Positions 23,818 through 33,850 of a stretch of DNA of 64,000 nt are shown here, piece after piece. Source of the stretch: Streptomyces finlayi (lineage in GTDB: Bacteria > Actinomycetota > Actinomycetes > Streptomycetales > Streptomycetaceae); contig NZ_CP045702.1 in NCBI RefSeq assembly GCF_014216315.1, forward strand, positions 744,001 through 808,000, written 5' to 3'. The notes under the pieces are model-generated. The model was given only the letters and a program-made list of their open reading frames with translations, searched no databases and was not told the origin of the DNA. A program made the position numbers and the translations under genes. Each line of letters opens with the position of its first letter. Positions within the stretch are counted from its first letter, which is position 1.

Positions 23818-24123
23818 TCAGTGGGCGCCGTGTGCGGAGGCGATGGCCTCCACCCGCGTCGCCAGTGTCAGGTCCTTCTCGGTGACGGCGCCGCCCGCCG
23901 AGTGGGTGCTCACGGACAGTCCCACGGTGTTGTAGCCGAGCGTGAGATCCGAGTGGTGGCCGAGCTCCTCCTGGATCTGCGCGATGTGGACGGTCAGCGC
24001 GGCGGCGGCGAAGTGCGAGGGAAGCCGGTAACCGCGGGCGAGCCGGCTCCCCTCCAGCTCCCAGCCGGGCAGGTCGCCCAGCCGTGCCTCGATCTGTTCC
24101 TGCGACAGCGGTTCATCGGCCAT
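23818..24123 (-). CDS. 4a-hydroxytetrahydrobiopterin dehydratase (pterin-4a-carbinolamine dehydratase)
   Basis: 101 residues, the full family length, from ATG 24123. The signature runs from QIQEELGHHSDLTLGYN to STHSAGGAVTEKDL. The paired histidines and the threonine/histidine of the last motif form the pterin site. The enzyme regenerates quinonoid dihydropterin after aromatic amino acid hydroxylation, but many actinomycete copies lack a nearby hydroxylase and their role is unclear, as here. It is monocistronic. Confidence 0.92.
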   Translation of the reverse strand: MADEPLSQEQIEARLGDLPGWELEGSRLARGYRLPSHFAAAALTVHIAQIQEELGHHSDLTLGYNTVGLSVSTHSAGGAVTEKDLTLATRVEAIASAHGAH

Positions 24124-24218
24124 GACACGGCTCCCTACCGGCGACGGGCTGCATCAGCAATTGCCCCTGACGTTACGGTCTCCGTACGACCCCGGTCGCG
24201 AGTGACACGGCGGCGGAG

Positions 24219-26513
24219 TCAGACCCTGGCCCCGTTGTCGAGCGGCCCCCGGCGCGCCGCGGGGGCTGTCCGGCGCTTGGTGGTACGGACCGGCGGCGGG
24301 GCCTTGCTGCTCCGTTCCAGGACGAGTGCGAGGGGTACGGCGGTCAGTACCGAGGAGTACGTACCGACGCAGACGCCGATGAGCAGGGCGAGCGCGAAGT
24401 CCGCCAGGGAGTCACCGCCCAGTACGGCGAGCGCGACGAGGATGAAGAGCGCGCCCATGCCGGTGCTGACGGTTCTGGGGACGGTCTGGAGCACGGCCCG
24501 GTCCGCGACGGTGGCGAGGGGCAGGCCCCGGTCCCTGGCCCACAGCTCGCGTACCCGGTCGAAGACCACCACGGAGTCGTTGACGGAGTAGCCGATCACG
24601 GTGAGGAGCGCGGCCAGGAAGATGCCGTCGACGGTGCGCCCCAGCCAGGCGAACGCGCCGATGAGGATGACGAGGTCGTGGACCAGCGCTCCGACCGAGG
24701 CCACGGCGAACGTCCACCGGAACCGCACCGCCAGGTAGGCGAGCTGCACGCAGACGGCGACGGCGAGGGCGATCAGCGCGTGGCGCCGCAGTTCCTCGCC
24801 GAGGCTGGGGCCGATCAGCTCGTCGCGCACCTTGGTCGTCTCCCCGCCCTCGGCGGCCAGCGCCGCCCGGAGGGCGTGCTCCCCGTCGTTGTCGAGGTTC
24901 CCGGTGCGTACGGAGAGGTCGCCCGCGCCCGCGGTGGTGACCTCGGCGTCGCCGAATCCGGCGGCGGCAAGCGCCGTACGGGCCTGTTCCACGTCGACGG
25001 GTCGGCTCGTGGAGTACTCGACGAGCCGACCGCCGGTGAACTCGACGCCGAGGCCGACGCCGCGCACGACGATGCCGAGGACGGCGAAGGCCACCAGTGC
25101 GGTGGAGAGCAGCAGCCACCGGCGCGGGGAGGTGAACAGCCGCCGGTCGCGGCGGGTCAGCCAGGTCCGTACGCGCCCGGGTCCGGCGATGCCGTTGACG
25201 CCCCGGTAGTCGCTGACGAACCGTGAACGGGCGGCGGTCTCGGTGAGCGCGCGGGCGATGACGAGCGCGGAGAACATCGAGGCGAGTACGCCGATGGCGA
25301 GCGTGACGCCGAAGCCCTTGACCGGCCCGGAGCCGAGGAGGAACAGGAGCCCCGCCGCGATGAGGGTGGTCACGTTCGAGTCGGCCACGGCGCTGCGGGC
25401 GTTACGGAATCCGGCGGCGAGCGCGGTACGCAGGGAACGGCCGGGGCGCTCCGCGCACTCCTCGCGGGCCCGCTCGAAGACAAGGACGTTGGCGTCGACC
25501 GCCATGCCGATGGCGAGCACGAATCCGGCGAGCCCGGGGAGCGTGAGAGTGACCCCGAGGGCGACCAGCGCGGCGTACGAGATGACCCCGTACGCGGCGA
25601 GGGCGACGGCGGCGAGCGCTCCGAAGAGCCGGTACACGAAGGTGATGAAGAGTGCGGTGGCCGAGGCGCCGATGAGGGCGGCGGCGGCGCTCGCGTCGAT
25701 GGCCTCGGCGCCGAGCGTCGGGCCGACGGTCCGCTGTTCGACGATCTCGACCGGGACGGGCAGGGCCCCGCCCTCGACGAGGAGCGCGAGTTCGCGGGCC
25801 TCGTCGGCCGAGAAGGACCCGGTGATGCGGGTCGAGGCGGACGGGATGCCGACGTCGCAGCCGACGGAGGGGTCGACCTGCGGCGAGGAGATCACCTTTC
25901 TGTCCAGGACGATGGCCACCCGGCGCCGGTCGTCCTGGACGGGGTGACAGGCGGCCTCGGCGGTCAGCCCGGTCCAGTCGCGGCCGGCGTCCTTGCCGAA
26001 GGTGAGATCCACGGTCCAGCCGGCGCCCTGCTGGGCGTCGAAGACAGCGGTGGCGTCCTTCACGCCCGCGCCGGAGAGCGCCGCGGGTCCGAGCGCGAGG
26101 AGGCGGCCCTGCTCGTCGGGCAGCGACGTCACACCCTTTTCACCGTCCGCCTCCGGTGTGCCCGGTCCCCGCACGGCGTGGAAGGTCAGTTGGGCGGTGC
26201 GGCCCAGTACGTCCGCGGCCTTGCGCGGGTCCTGTACGTCGGGCAGTTCGACGATGATGCGGTTCTCGCCGGAGCGGGTCAGGGTCGGCTCGGCGACGCC
26301 GAGGGAGTCGATGCGCTGCCGGAGCACCTCCAGGGTGCGGTCGGTGCTCTCCCGGTCCGCGACGGCGGTACCGGAGTCCTTGGCCTGGAGCACCATCCGG
26401 GTGCCGCCGCGCAGATCGAGGCCGAGCGCGGGTGACATGGTCAGCGAGATGTACACGGAGACGAGCAGTACGGCAGCGGCCAGAACCGCTCGCACCGTGG
26501 CGGCGCGAGTCAT
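24219..26513 (-). CDS. SecDF-type protein translocase subunit (fused SecD-SecF)
   Basis: 764 residues from ATG 26513, with GGAGG correctly spaced; the open frame to 27164 is a shadow. The first half is SecD: an N-terminal span with LDLRGGTRMVLQ (about residue 30), an extracellular domain (RIIVELPDVQDPRKA) and membrane spans with AIGMAVDANVLVFERAREE. The second half is SecF: GLGVEFTGGRLVEY and GYSVNDSVVVFDRVRE. The two halves form a 12-span RND-type, proton-driven helper of Sec export. Fusion in one chain differs from the separate secD and secF genes usual near relA in streptomycetes, so this is probably a second, specialised copy. It is the last gene of an operon with an MreB-like gene and a secreted Pro-rich protein. 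Confidence 0.92.
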   Translation of the reverse strand: MTRAATVRAVLAAAVLLVSVYISLTMSPALGLDLRGGTRMVLQAKDSGTAVADRESTDRTLEVLRQRIDSLGVAEPTLTRSGENRIIVELPDVQDPRKAADVLGRTAQLTFHAVRGPGTPEADGEKGVTSLPDEQGRLLALGPAALSGAGVKDATAVFDAQQGAGWTVDLTFGKDAGRDWTGLTAEAACHPVQDDRRRVAIVLDRKVISSPQVDPSVGCDVGIPSASTRITGSFSADEARELALLVEGGALPVPVEIVEQRTVGPTLGAEAIDASAAAALIGASATALFITFVYRLFGALAAVALAAYGVISYAALVALGVTLTLPGLAGFVLAIGMAVDANVLVFERAREECAERPGRSLRTALAAGFRNARSAVADSNVTTLIAAGLLFLLGSGPVKGFGVTLAIGVLASMFSALVIARALTETAARSRFVSDYRGVNGIAGPGRVRTWLTRRDRRLFTSPRRWLLLSTALVAFAVLGIVVRGVGLGVEFTGGRLVEYSTSRPVDVEQARTALAAAGFGDAEVTTAGAGDLSVRTGNLDNDGEHALRAALAAEGGETTKVRDELIGPSLGEELRRHALIALAVAVCVQLAYLAVRFRWTFAVASVGALVHDLVILIGAFAWLGRTVDGIFLAALLTVIGYSVNDSVVVFDRVRELWARDRGLPLATVADRAVLQTVPRTVSTGMGALFILVALAVLGGDSLADFALALLIGVCVGTYSSVLTAVPLALVLERSSKAPPPVRTTKRRTAPAARRGPLDNGARV

Positions 26514-26548
26514 GGGAATCCTCCGAGGGGGCGCCGGCCGCCCTCGTC

Positions 26549-27205
26549 TCAGCGAGGACGGAACGGCTGCTCTGTGGAACAGGTCCGGAGACCGGTCGGT
26601 GGACCGGCCGGTCCTGCGGGAGGACCCCGCACACCGGGCAGCGAGGCACAGGTGCGCCCCGGTACACGGGCGGGTGCACCGGCCGGACGCGGCCCGGCGG
26701 TGAGCGGTACGGCCGTACGGTGCCGGCCCGGCGGCAGGGCGTGGTGGCCGGGCGGTGCGAGGCAGGGCGAGGTGTGGGGGCGTTCGGTGCCGGCCCGGGG
26801 AGGCCCGGTGGGATCGCCGGTGGGCGCCCCGGCGCGCCGGGTGGCGGACTCCGCCGGGGGGAGGGGGCGGCGGGGCTCCCGGACGGTGGCCCCGGGACTG
26901 CGGGGGCGCCGGGTGTCGTGCGGGTTCCCCGGGCGCGCCGTCCGGTCCGTGTGCTGGGCGGGAACGTGACCGGCGGGTGCGCTGGCGGCGGACGGCGGCC
27001 CCGCGGATCCGGGTGCCGCGGCCGGGGGGCCCGCGGCCGTGTGCGCCGGGTGGCCCGCCGCTGCCGCCGCCGGAGTGGCGCCGACGAGCGCGAGGACGGT
27101 GAGGAGGAGTGCGGTCAGCAGGTGCCGGGCGGCGCTTGTCGTCCGGGCGCGGGGAGGACGCCACGGGTGCGTGTTCCCCGGAGGGGGCCCCGGGAGGGGG
27201 GTCAC
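26549..27205 (-). CDS. Secreted proline/alanine-rich protein of unknown function
   Basis: 218 residues from GTG 27205, which overlaps the stop of the MreB-like gene (GTGA, 4 bases) and lies 35 bases ahead of secDF. The N-terminus has a basic region and a hydrophobic stretch (HLLTALLLTVLALVGATP) followed by AAAAAG, a plausible signal peptide or single membrane anchor. The remainder is low-complexity Pro, Arg, Gly and Ala, with two cysteines in the last third. I recognise no family. The overlap and placement argue that it is a real, translationally coupled gene despite biased composition; its start and whole existence are less certain than its neighbours. Confidence 0.5.
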   Translation of the reverse strand: MTPLPGPPPGNTHPWRPPRARTTSAARHLLTALLLTVLALVGATPAAAAAGHPAHTAAGPPAAAPGSAGPPSAASAPAGHVPAQHTDRTARPGNPHDTRRPRSPGATVREPRRPLPPAESATRRAGAPTGDPTGPPRAGTERPHTSPCLAPPGHHALPPGRHRTAVPLTAGPRPAGAPARVPGRTCASLPGVRGPPAGPAGPPTGLRTCSTEQPFRPR

Positions 27206-28032
27206 CTCGGCCGGCCGGGGAGGACGGCGGCCGCCGCGCCGGAGTGGCGCAGGACGGAGCCGAGTATCAGCCCGGCGCCGCGCACGACGGCGGTCGACGG
27301 GTCGTCGGCGAGGCGTACGGGCACGCCGAGGCGGACCGCGATCCGGTTGGTGAGGTCGGGGCGCAGGGCTCCGCCGCCGGCGAGCAGGGGTCCCTTGCGC
27401 AGGGCGCCGCGGAGCGCCCCGTACCGGTCCTGCCGCCACATCGACATGATCATGTCCAGTACGGTGCGGACGACGGCCCCGGGCTCGGGGTCCCCCGCGG
27501 AATCGGTCGCGGCGTCCGGCACGGGGTCGTTGAGACCGGTCTCCGCCTGGCGGGCGTCGGCGACCATCCCGTCGACGAGCAGGGTGATTTCGGTCAGCTC
27601 GGCGCCCAGGTCGATGACGAGCAGCGGACCGTCGCCCCGGGGGTCCGCGTGCGCGGCAGCGGCCCTGGCGCTGTCGAGGATGACGATGCCGGCCGGGCCG
27701 AGCGCGGCGAGGAGTTCCCTCGCCGTCCTCCGGTGTTCGGCTCCGGCGAGGACCGGATGGCTGAGGAGCATCACGGTGTCGCTGCGATCGGGTCCCAGCG
27801 CCGCGTCGGCGATGCGGCCGAGCAGCCTGCCGCAGGCCTCGGGGTCGGTGATGCGCCCGCGCCGTACGGGCCGCCCGGACGGGTCTGCCGTCGGAGGTTC
27901 GAGGACGATTCCCCGCCCCGGGACCCAGGCACGGGTCCGTGAGCTGCCGAGATCGATGGCGAGGCCACGTGTGGCCCGGGGGTGCCGGTGGACCGGGCGA
28001 CCGTGCCGCCGTGCCGCGCGCAAAGAACTCAT
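27202..28032 (-). CDS. MreB/actin-like ATPase domain protein
   Basis: 276 residues from ATG 28032 (GAGGGG upstream). The actin/Hsp70-fold motifs are visible: phosphate-1 LAIDLGSSRTRAWV (about 23-36), phosphate-2 LLVIDLGAELTEITLLV (about 150), and adenosine LLAGGGALRPDL near the C-terminus (about 225). It is about 60 residues shorter than true MreB (around 340) and the N-terminal basic tail (RAARRHGRPVHRHPRATR) is unusual. Streptomycetes carry such divergent MreB-like proteins besides the main cell-wall cluster. It heads an operon with a secreted protein and SecDF, hinting at localised export or envelope assembly during growth or sporulation. Confidence 0.78.
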   Translation of the reverse strand: MSSLRAARRHGRPVHRHPRATRGLAIDLGSSRTRAWVPGRGIVLEPPTADPSGRPVRRGRITDPEACGRLLGRIADAALGPDRSDTVMLLSHPVLAGAEHRRTARELLAALGPAGIVILDSARAAAAHADPRGDGPLLVIDLGAELTEITLLVDGMVADARQAETGLNDPVPDAATDSAGDPEPGAVVRTVLDMIMSMWRQDRYGALRGALRKGPLLAGGGALRPDLTNRIAVRLGVPVRLADDPSTAVVRGAGLILGSVLRHSGAAAAVLPGRPR

Positions 28033-28171
28033 CGCCCCTCACCCCGGCCCGTCACCGCAGCCGTCCACCTACCGATGACCCGCTGATAGCGAGGCATGAC
28101 CGACCCCTCACTATGCAATACCGGGGAGGAGAACGCTACTTCCTCAAGGAATCAAAGGACCCGGCGCTCCC

Positions 28172-30269
28172 TCACACATCCGTGGCCAGGAATGCTCCCA
28201 CCAGCTCGGCGAACTCGTCGGGTGCCGCGATCCGTACCCCGAGATCCTCCGCCTTGGTGCGCTTGGACCCCGCCTTCTCCCCCGCGACCAGAAGGCTCGT
28301 CCGCTTGGAGACGCTGGAGGAGGACTTCCCGCCCGCCCGCTCGATCAGCTCGTTCATCTGGTTGCGGGACAGTTTCTCCAGGGGGCCCGTCATGGCACCG
28401 GTGACCACCACGGTCATCCCGTCGAGCGGCAGGCCCGACGGTGCACCGGACTCCGCTTCCGCGTCCTGCGGTGTCCCCGGCTCCGGCGGAGGCGTCACTC
28501 CGGGCTCCGTCATGTTGACGCCGGCGCTCACCAGCTTGCCGATCAGCGGGGCGAGCTCCGCCAGCTCCACGACCACACCGGCCGCCTTCTCCTTGCCGAT
28601 GCCGTCGACCAGCTGGAGCGTCTCGACGTCGGCGGCGACGATCCGGTCCATCGTGGCGAAGTACCTGGCGATGCGCCGGGACATCGAGCGTCCCGTGCCG
28701 CGCACCCCGAGGGCGCAGAACACCCGGGACAGCGGACGGGCCGCGGGCCGCCCCGATGGCGGCGAGCAGGTTGTCGGTGGAGGTCTCCCCCATCCGGTCC
28801 AGGGCGAGCAACTGCTCGCGTTCCAGGGTGAAGAGGTCGGCGAAGTCGGTGACCAGACCCGCGTCGACGAGCTGGACGACCCGGGTGGAGCCGAGGCCCT
28901 CGATGTCGAGCTGGTCGCGGCCCGCCGCGTACGACACGGAGGCGACCAGGCGGCAGTCGCGCCCGCGCGTGCACCGCCAGCGCTGCTCGCTGGTGTCGAT
29001 GTCCGAGCCGCACTGCGGGCACGTCCCGGGGAACTCGATCGGCCGTTCCTCGCCGGTCCGCAGATGGGCGACGGGCGCCTCGATGCGGGGGATGATGTCA
29101 CCCGCCTTGTAGACCATCACCTGGTCGCCCAGGCGCAGATCACGCCGGGTGATGTCAGCCGGGTTGTGCAGCGTCGCGAAGCTGACCGTCGATCCGTCGA
29201 TCTCGACCGGCTCCAGGACGGCGCGCGGCGCGATGATGCCGGTACGGCCGACGTTCCACTCGACACCCAGGAGGCGGGTGACCTTCTCGACGGCCGGGAG
29301 CTTGTACGCGATGGCCCAGCGCGGCGCCCGTGTGCCCGACCCGGCCTCCCGCTGGTCGGCGGCCAGATCCGCCTTGATCACGATGCCGTCTATCCCGAAC
29401 GGCAACGAGGCCCGCAGTGCGGCGACTTCCTCGACCCTGGCCTGCACCTCTTCGGCCGTGGTGACGGTGCGCGGCGCCACCGCCGTGTCCGCGGCCGTAT
29501 GCACTCCGAGCCCGGCGACATGGGCGAGGACCTCGCTGTGCGGGAGTTCGGCCAGGGTGGTGGTCAGTTCGCCGGAATCGGGCAGCGGGAGCGCGCCGTA
29601 CGCGAAGAACGTCATCTCGACGCGGTAGGGCCGGTCCTTGGCGCGGAGTGTGCCCGCCGCCCCGTTGCGCGGGTTGGCGAAGGGAGCGCCGCCGTGCTCC
29701 GTACGCACCGTGTTGGCCTGTTCGAACTGCTCGTTGGTCATGAGGACCTCGCCGCGCACCTCGATCGTCACCGGCGAGGCGAGCCGCTCGGGCAGGCCGA
29801 TGACGGTGCCGATGGCGTGGGACACGTCCTCCCCCGCGGTGCCGTCGCCCCGGGTGATCAGCCGGTCGAGCCGGCCCTCCTGGTAGCGCGCGGCGACGGC
29901 CAGTCCGTCGAGCTTCGGCTCCACGCTCCAGGCGGCGACGGGTCTGCCGATGCGTCGCTCCAGCGAGGCGGTCCAGGTGGCGAACTGCTCGGGGGAGAAC
30001 ACGTTGTCCAGGGACAGCATGGGGACGGTGTGCGGTACGTCCCCGACGGCGGCGCCGCCCGCGACCTTGCCCGTGGGCGACTCGTCCTGCACCTCCTGGG
30101 GGTGCTCGGCCTCGTAGGCGGCGATCCCCCGCACCAGGCGGTCGTACGCGTCGTCGTCGAGCGTGCTCTCGCCCGAGGCGTAGTACGCGGCGGCGGCCTG
30201 CGCGGCCTGGTCGACAGCGGCGGCGTACGCGGGCGCGTCGGCGAGCACAACAGCTGAGTTCGTCGTCAT
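28172..30269 (-). pseudogene. ligA: NAD-dependent DNA ligase LigA, frameshifted
   Basis: From ATG 30269 the protein has the Ia domain ([17 protein letters not shown]), the adenylation lysine motif [14 protein letters not shown], the OB fold, and the Cys4 zinc finger CPQCGSDID...[10 protein letters not shown]. In the helix-hairpin-helix region the frame breaks after [11 protein letters not shown]. One extra base in the GGG run at 28738-28740 shifts into the frame that continues [18 protein letters not shown] and ends with a complete BRCT domain ([20 protein letters not shown] ... GAFLATDV). The repaired length is about 698 residues. The main ligase of a streptomycete is usually elsewhere, so this is probably a dispensable second copy, or the extra base is an error. 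Confidence 0.88.
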
Positions 30270-30331
30270 GCCCCCATCCTGCCGTCCACCACTGACAACG
30301 CCCCGAGCCGGCCGGACGGACGTCCGCGCCG

Positions 30332-32455
30332 TCAGCCCTGGGCTCCGGGCACGCTGTCGCCCGGCTCGTCCACGACGGGAACCGCGACGGCGTCCGGGTC
30401 CAGCGGCACCTGCGGTCCGGACGCCTCGCGCAGCCAGCACGCCAGGACCCGGTGCACGGCCTCGGCGCCCACCAGGGTCTCCTTCGCGCCCGCCGCGTCG
30501 AGCGGACCGGTCATCCCGGCGGGCCAGAGCAGGAACGGCCGCGACTGCTCTCCGCCCAGTCCCCCGTGGGAGCCGATCTGTTCCTCGAAGGCGTGCACGT
30601 TTCCCGTGTCGGGCTCGTACATCGAGTTGACCATGACATCGGCGACGTGCGGGAAGGTGTCCGTACGCCGCACCGCGTCCGCCGCACCAGGACCGAAAGC
30701 GGCGAGCGGCCCTTCCCCGTCCGCCAGTTCCGACAGCGGGACCTCGAAGCCGGACCCCAGCACCACGGACCCGTGCTCCTCGCTCCGCACGAGCAGGAAG
30801 CCGACTCCCGGATGGCCGGCGAGCGTCCCCAGCAGCGCGGGGTGGCGGCGGTCGATCTGTTCGCGCGAGGCCCGTCCCGCGATGTCCGGGAAGGACAGCA
30901 GCCCGAGGTTTCCCGAAGCGAGCACGACCGGGTCGGAGCGTCCCTCGGGATGCTCGTCCTCCCCCGCCTCGACGGGCCTGTGCAGGGCGGTCCGGACCGC
31001 GTCACGGGCCTCTGAGCCACTCTTCGTGCGCTGCGCCCGACGGGGCACGGGAAGTCCGCAGCCCGCCCGCACGAGACTCTTCAGAGTCAGCCCGTATGTC
31101 CCGGCGAAGGTCTCACCGGGGCTCTGGCCGTGGTCGGAGAGCAGCACGATCCGGTAGGTGCGCGGGGCCTGTTCGGCGACCTTCCTGATGAGGGCGAGGG
31201 AGCGGTCGAGCCGTTCGAGGACCTTCTCCGCGTCGCGGCTGTGCGGCCCCGAGTGGTGCGCGACCTCGTCGTAGGCGACGAGGTCGGCGTAGACGGCGGT
31301 GCGTCCGGCGAACATGTCGCCGATCACCGCGGCGACCACCACATCGCGTTCGATGACGGTCGCGAAGGCCCTGATGAACGGGTAGAGCCCGCCGCGCTTG
31401 ACACGGGGCCCGTCCTTGCGTACCCGTGCCCGAGTCGACTGGCCGATTTCGCGGCCGACCTCGGCGACGAAGGAGAGTGCGGTACGCACGGCGTTGGCCG
31501 GGTCGGAGAAGTAGGCGAAGTACCCGGCGCGCGAGCGCCGCCCCTTGCCCCGCCTGGCGGCCATCGACAGCACGAGGGCGAGCTGGTCGGCTCCACCGCT
31601 GAAGAGGTTGCCGCGGCTCGCTCCGTCGACGGTGAGCAGACCGCCGTCGTGGGTGCGGACGATGGCACGGCGCTGGAGTTCGAGTGCGCTCGCGGGCCTG
31701 CTGGAGACCATGACGGTGCCGGTTTCCTTCTCGTACCACCGGAAGGCGGGCACGTCGTGGTTGCTGCCGTGCAGGATCGCCAGCTGACTGGCGCCCGTCT
31801 GGCTCGACCAGTCCGTGCACCAGGGCATCAGCCGGTGGCCCGTCCCACCGTTCATCCACCGGTCGACGGTCGGCATCAGCCCGTCGGCCGCGGCCTTCCT
31901 GAGCACGTCGTGGCCGACCCCGTCGAGCTGGATGAACACCGTGCCGGGCGGGCCGCCGCGGCCGCCGTCCGCGGTGCCCGTCGTGCCTACGCGGCGGCGG
32001 CGCCGGTCGGCGAGCCGGGAGAGCCTGCGCCGGTAGGCGTCGTCGTCCCGGACAGCGAGGGCGGTGGACGTCGCGGAGGCCACGGCCGACATCACCGCGG
32101 CAACGACGACGGCGGTCTCCGGATCGGCGGCCCCGCGCCCGTCCGGGATGAGGCGCAGGGCGATCAGCAGGAGCGAGCCGTTGAGGAAGAAGACGAGCGC
32201 ACCCAGCACGAGTGCGGGGACGACGAGCAGTGCCCGTACGAGCACGGGCCAGACCAGCGCGGAGAGCAGACCGAACGCTCCGGCCCCCCAGGCCGCGGTG
32301 AACGCGGTCCTGGTGATGGTGTCGCCGCTGTCCGACTGGAGCTGGAACTCGGGCAGGATGCCGGCGAGCGTGAGCATCGTCAGGGTGGAGACCGCCCAGA
32401 CCGCCAGCACCCGCATCAGGGCTCTGCCCGTCGTACGCCATCGCGCGTCTCTCAC
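30332..32455 (-). CDS. Membrane-anchored alkaline phosphatase/phosphodiesterase-family protein with holin-like N-terminus
   Basis: 707 residues from GTG 32455 (GAGG eight bases upstream; GTG 32464 is an alternative). Residues about 10-150 hold four hydrophobic spans (phage-holin-4-like region, e.g. [20 protein letters not shown]). The rest is a metal-dependent phosphodiesterase/nucleotide pyrophosphatase fold facing one side of the membrane: [26 protein letters not shown] with the nucleophile region, [15 protein letters not shown] and [12 protein letters not shown] supply the metal-binding Asp and His residues. It probably hydrolyses a phosphoester or lipid headgroup at the membrane. It is a conserved streptomycete architecture. 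The substrate is not known. Confidence 0.82.
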   Translation of the reverse strand: MRDARWRTTGRALMRVLAVWAVSTLTMLTLAGILPEFQLQSDSGDTITRTAFTAAWGAGAFGLLSALVWPVLVRALLVVPALVLGALVFFLNGSLLLIALRLIPDGRGAADPETAVVVAAVMSAVASATSTALAVRDDDAYRRRLSRLADRRRRRVGTTGTADGGRGGPPGTVFIQLDGVGHDVLRKAAADGLMPTVDRWMNGGTGHRLMPWCTDWSSQTGASQLAILHGSNHDVPAFRWYEKETGTVMVSSRPASALELQRRAIVRTHDGGLLTVDGASRGNLFSGGADQLALVLSMAARRGKGRRSRAGYFAYFSDPANAVRTALSFVAEVGREIGQSTRARVRKDGPRVKRGGLYPFIRAFATVIERDVVVAAVIGDMFAGRTAVYADLVAYDEVAHHSGPHSRDAEKVLERLDRSLALIRKVAEQAPRTYRIVLLSDHGQSPGETFAGTYGLTLKSLVRAGCGLPVPRRAQRTKSGSEARDAVRTALHRPVEAGEDEHPEGRSDPVVLASGNLGLLSFPDIAGRASREQIDRRHPALLGTLAGHPGVGFLLVRSEEHGSVVLGSGFEVPLSELADGEGPLAAFGPGAADAVRRTDTFPHVADVMVNSMYEPDTGNVHAFEEQIGSHGGLGGEQSRPFLLWPAGMTGPLDAAGAKETLVGAEAVHRVLACWLREASGPQVPLDPDAVAVPVVDEPGDSVPGAQG

Positions 32456-32551
32456 GCCTTCCACCTCACGTCCGGTCCGGCCTGTCGCCCAAGGACGGTG
32501 ACCAGCCTTTCACAGCGTGCTCCGTACGCTCCGGAGCCCGGCGGGGCACCC

Positions 32552-32956
32552 TCAGCAGCCGTCGTATCCGGCGGTCGGCATGGAGAGCCTGCGGTGGACG
32601 CCCGCCTTCGAAGGGGCGGTGTAGACCGGCTCCTCGAAGCCGGCCAGCTCCAGCCGTACGCCGCGCCGCTCGCACTCCGCGGTGAACTCGGACACCGAGG
32701 CGAGGGCCTGCGCGAGGATCCGGCCGTTGGGCGCCACGAACAGGTCGATCTCCCCTCCGTCGACATCCGCCCACAGGGCACAGTGGTCGGAGCGCAGCCG
32801 GTGGGCGCGCAGCTGCCGGGTGATGACGTAGCCCTGATCGGCCGCCCAGCGGGCGCACATGGCCTGCTGGCTGCGGGTGTCGACGAGAAAGGGATCGCCG
32901 TCGAGCTCTTCCAGCGGCGTGAGACTGGCGATGGCCGCCACCCGTACACCGTTCAT
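32552..32956 (-). CDS. Conserved hypothetical protein resembling a serine-recombinase N-terminal domain
   Basis: 134 residues from ATG 32956, with GGGGGGA upstream. The order VRVAAIASLTPLEE, DTRSQQAMCARWAADQGYV and EIDLFVAPNGRILAQALASV recalls the resolvase catalytic fold (VxVaxYxRVS, then dTQxxxCxxyAxxxGw), but the catalytic serine position is degenerate and there is no DNA-binding tail. It ends with SMPTAGYDGC. It is probably a domesticated, inactive resolvase-like protein common in streptomycetes; its role is unknown. It is divergent from the metallo-beta-lactamase gene and 97 bp ahead of the phosphodiesterase gene. Confidence 0.65.
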   Translation of the reverse strand: MNGVRVAAIASLTPLEELDGDPFLVDTRSQQAMCARWAADQGYVITRQLRAHRLRSDHCALWADVDGGEIDLFVAPNGRILAQALASVSEFTAECERRGVRLELAGFEEPVYTAPSKAGVHRRLSMPTAGYDGC

Positions 32957-33073
32957 GACCGGTCCCCCCGAACGCAGAGTCTGTCTGCGAGCGTACCGGC
33001 AACGGTCCGTATCGTCCCGTGCGCGGGCGGGACAGCCCTTAGGCTCGAGTGCACACGAGCGAGGAGGCGACGC

Positions 33074-33850
33074 GTGCCGGTGGAGGTCACCTGGTGGGGT
33101 CATGCCACGTGCACGATCGAGGACTCCGGGGTGCGGGTCCTGACCGATCCCCTCTTCGTACGGCGCTTCGCGCACCTGCGGCGCCGTCGCGGCGCGGTGC
33201 CGCCGCCGGAGGCCGCCGCCGCCGCGCTGGTGCTCGTCTCGCATCTGCACTCCGACCATCTCCATCTGCCGTCGCTGGCGCGGCTGACCTCCGGCAGCCG
33301 GCTGCTCGTGCCCGCCGGGGCGGTCCGGGCCGTGCCGGGGCTGCGGGTGCTGCGACGGGTGCGCGCGCTGCACATCACCGAGGTCGAGGCGGGGGACGAG
33401 GTGAAGGTGGGCGACCTGCGGGTCCGCGCGGTCCCGGCCCGGCACGACGGGCGGCGGCTGCCCGTCGGCCCGCACCGTTCACCGGCGCTCGGTTACGTGG
33501 TCGAGGGCGAGGCGCGGACCTACTTCGCCGGGGACACCGGCCTCTTCGACGGCATGGCCGAGGCCATCGGGCCGGTCGACGTGGCCCTGCTTCCGGTCGG
33601 CGGCTGGGGCCCGTGGCTCGGGCACAACCACCTCGACGCCACCCGCGCCGCCGAAGCGCTGACCCGGCTGGGGCCCCGCTCGGCCGTCCCCGTGCACTAC
33701 GGCACGTACTGGCCGATCGGAATGGACGGCATCCGGCCGCACGAGTTCCATGCGCCCGGGGAGGAGTTCGTGCGGCACGCCGCACGGCTCGCCCCCGAGG
33801 TGACGGTCCACCGGCTGGAGCACGGTGAGCGTGTGCGGCCCACGTGGTGA
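33074..33850 (+). CDS. MBL-fold metallo-hydrolase
   Basis: 258 residues from GTG 33074 with GGAGG six bases upstream. The metal motif SHLHSDHLHLP (HxHxDH) is intact, and other ligands appear in FAGDTGLFDGM and VPVHYGTYWPIGM, with WWGHATCTIED at the N-terminus, as in UlaG/NAPE-PLD-like lactonases and phosphodiesterases. It is cytoplasmic. It overlaps the following DedA gene by 4 bases. A related enzyme is encoded convergently at 34485-35507, so the locus holds two paralogous hydrolases; substrates are unknown. Confidence 0.88.
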   Translation: MPVEVTWWGHATCTIEDSGVRVLTDPLFVRRFAHLRRRRGAVPPPEAAAAALVLVSHLHSDHLHLPSLARLTSGSRLLVPAGAVRAVPGLRVLRRVRALHITEVEAGDEVKVGDLRVRAVPARHDGRRLPVGPHRSPALGYVVEGEARTYFAGDTGLFDGMAEAIGPVDVALLPVGGWGPWLGHNHLDATRAAEALTRLGPRSAVPVHYGTYWPIGMDGIRPHEFHAPGEEFVRHAARLAPEVTVHRLEHGERVRPTW

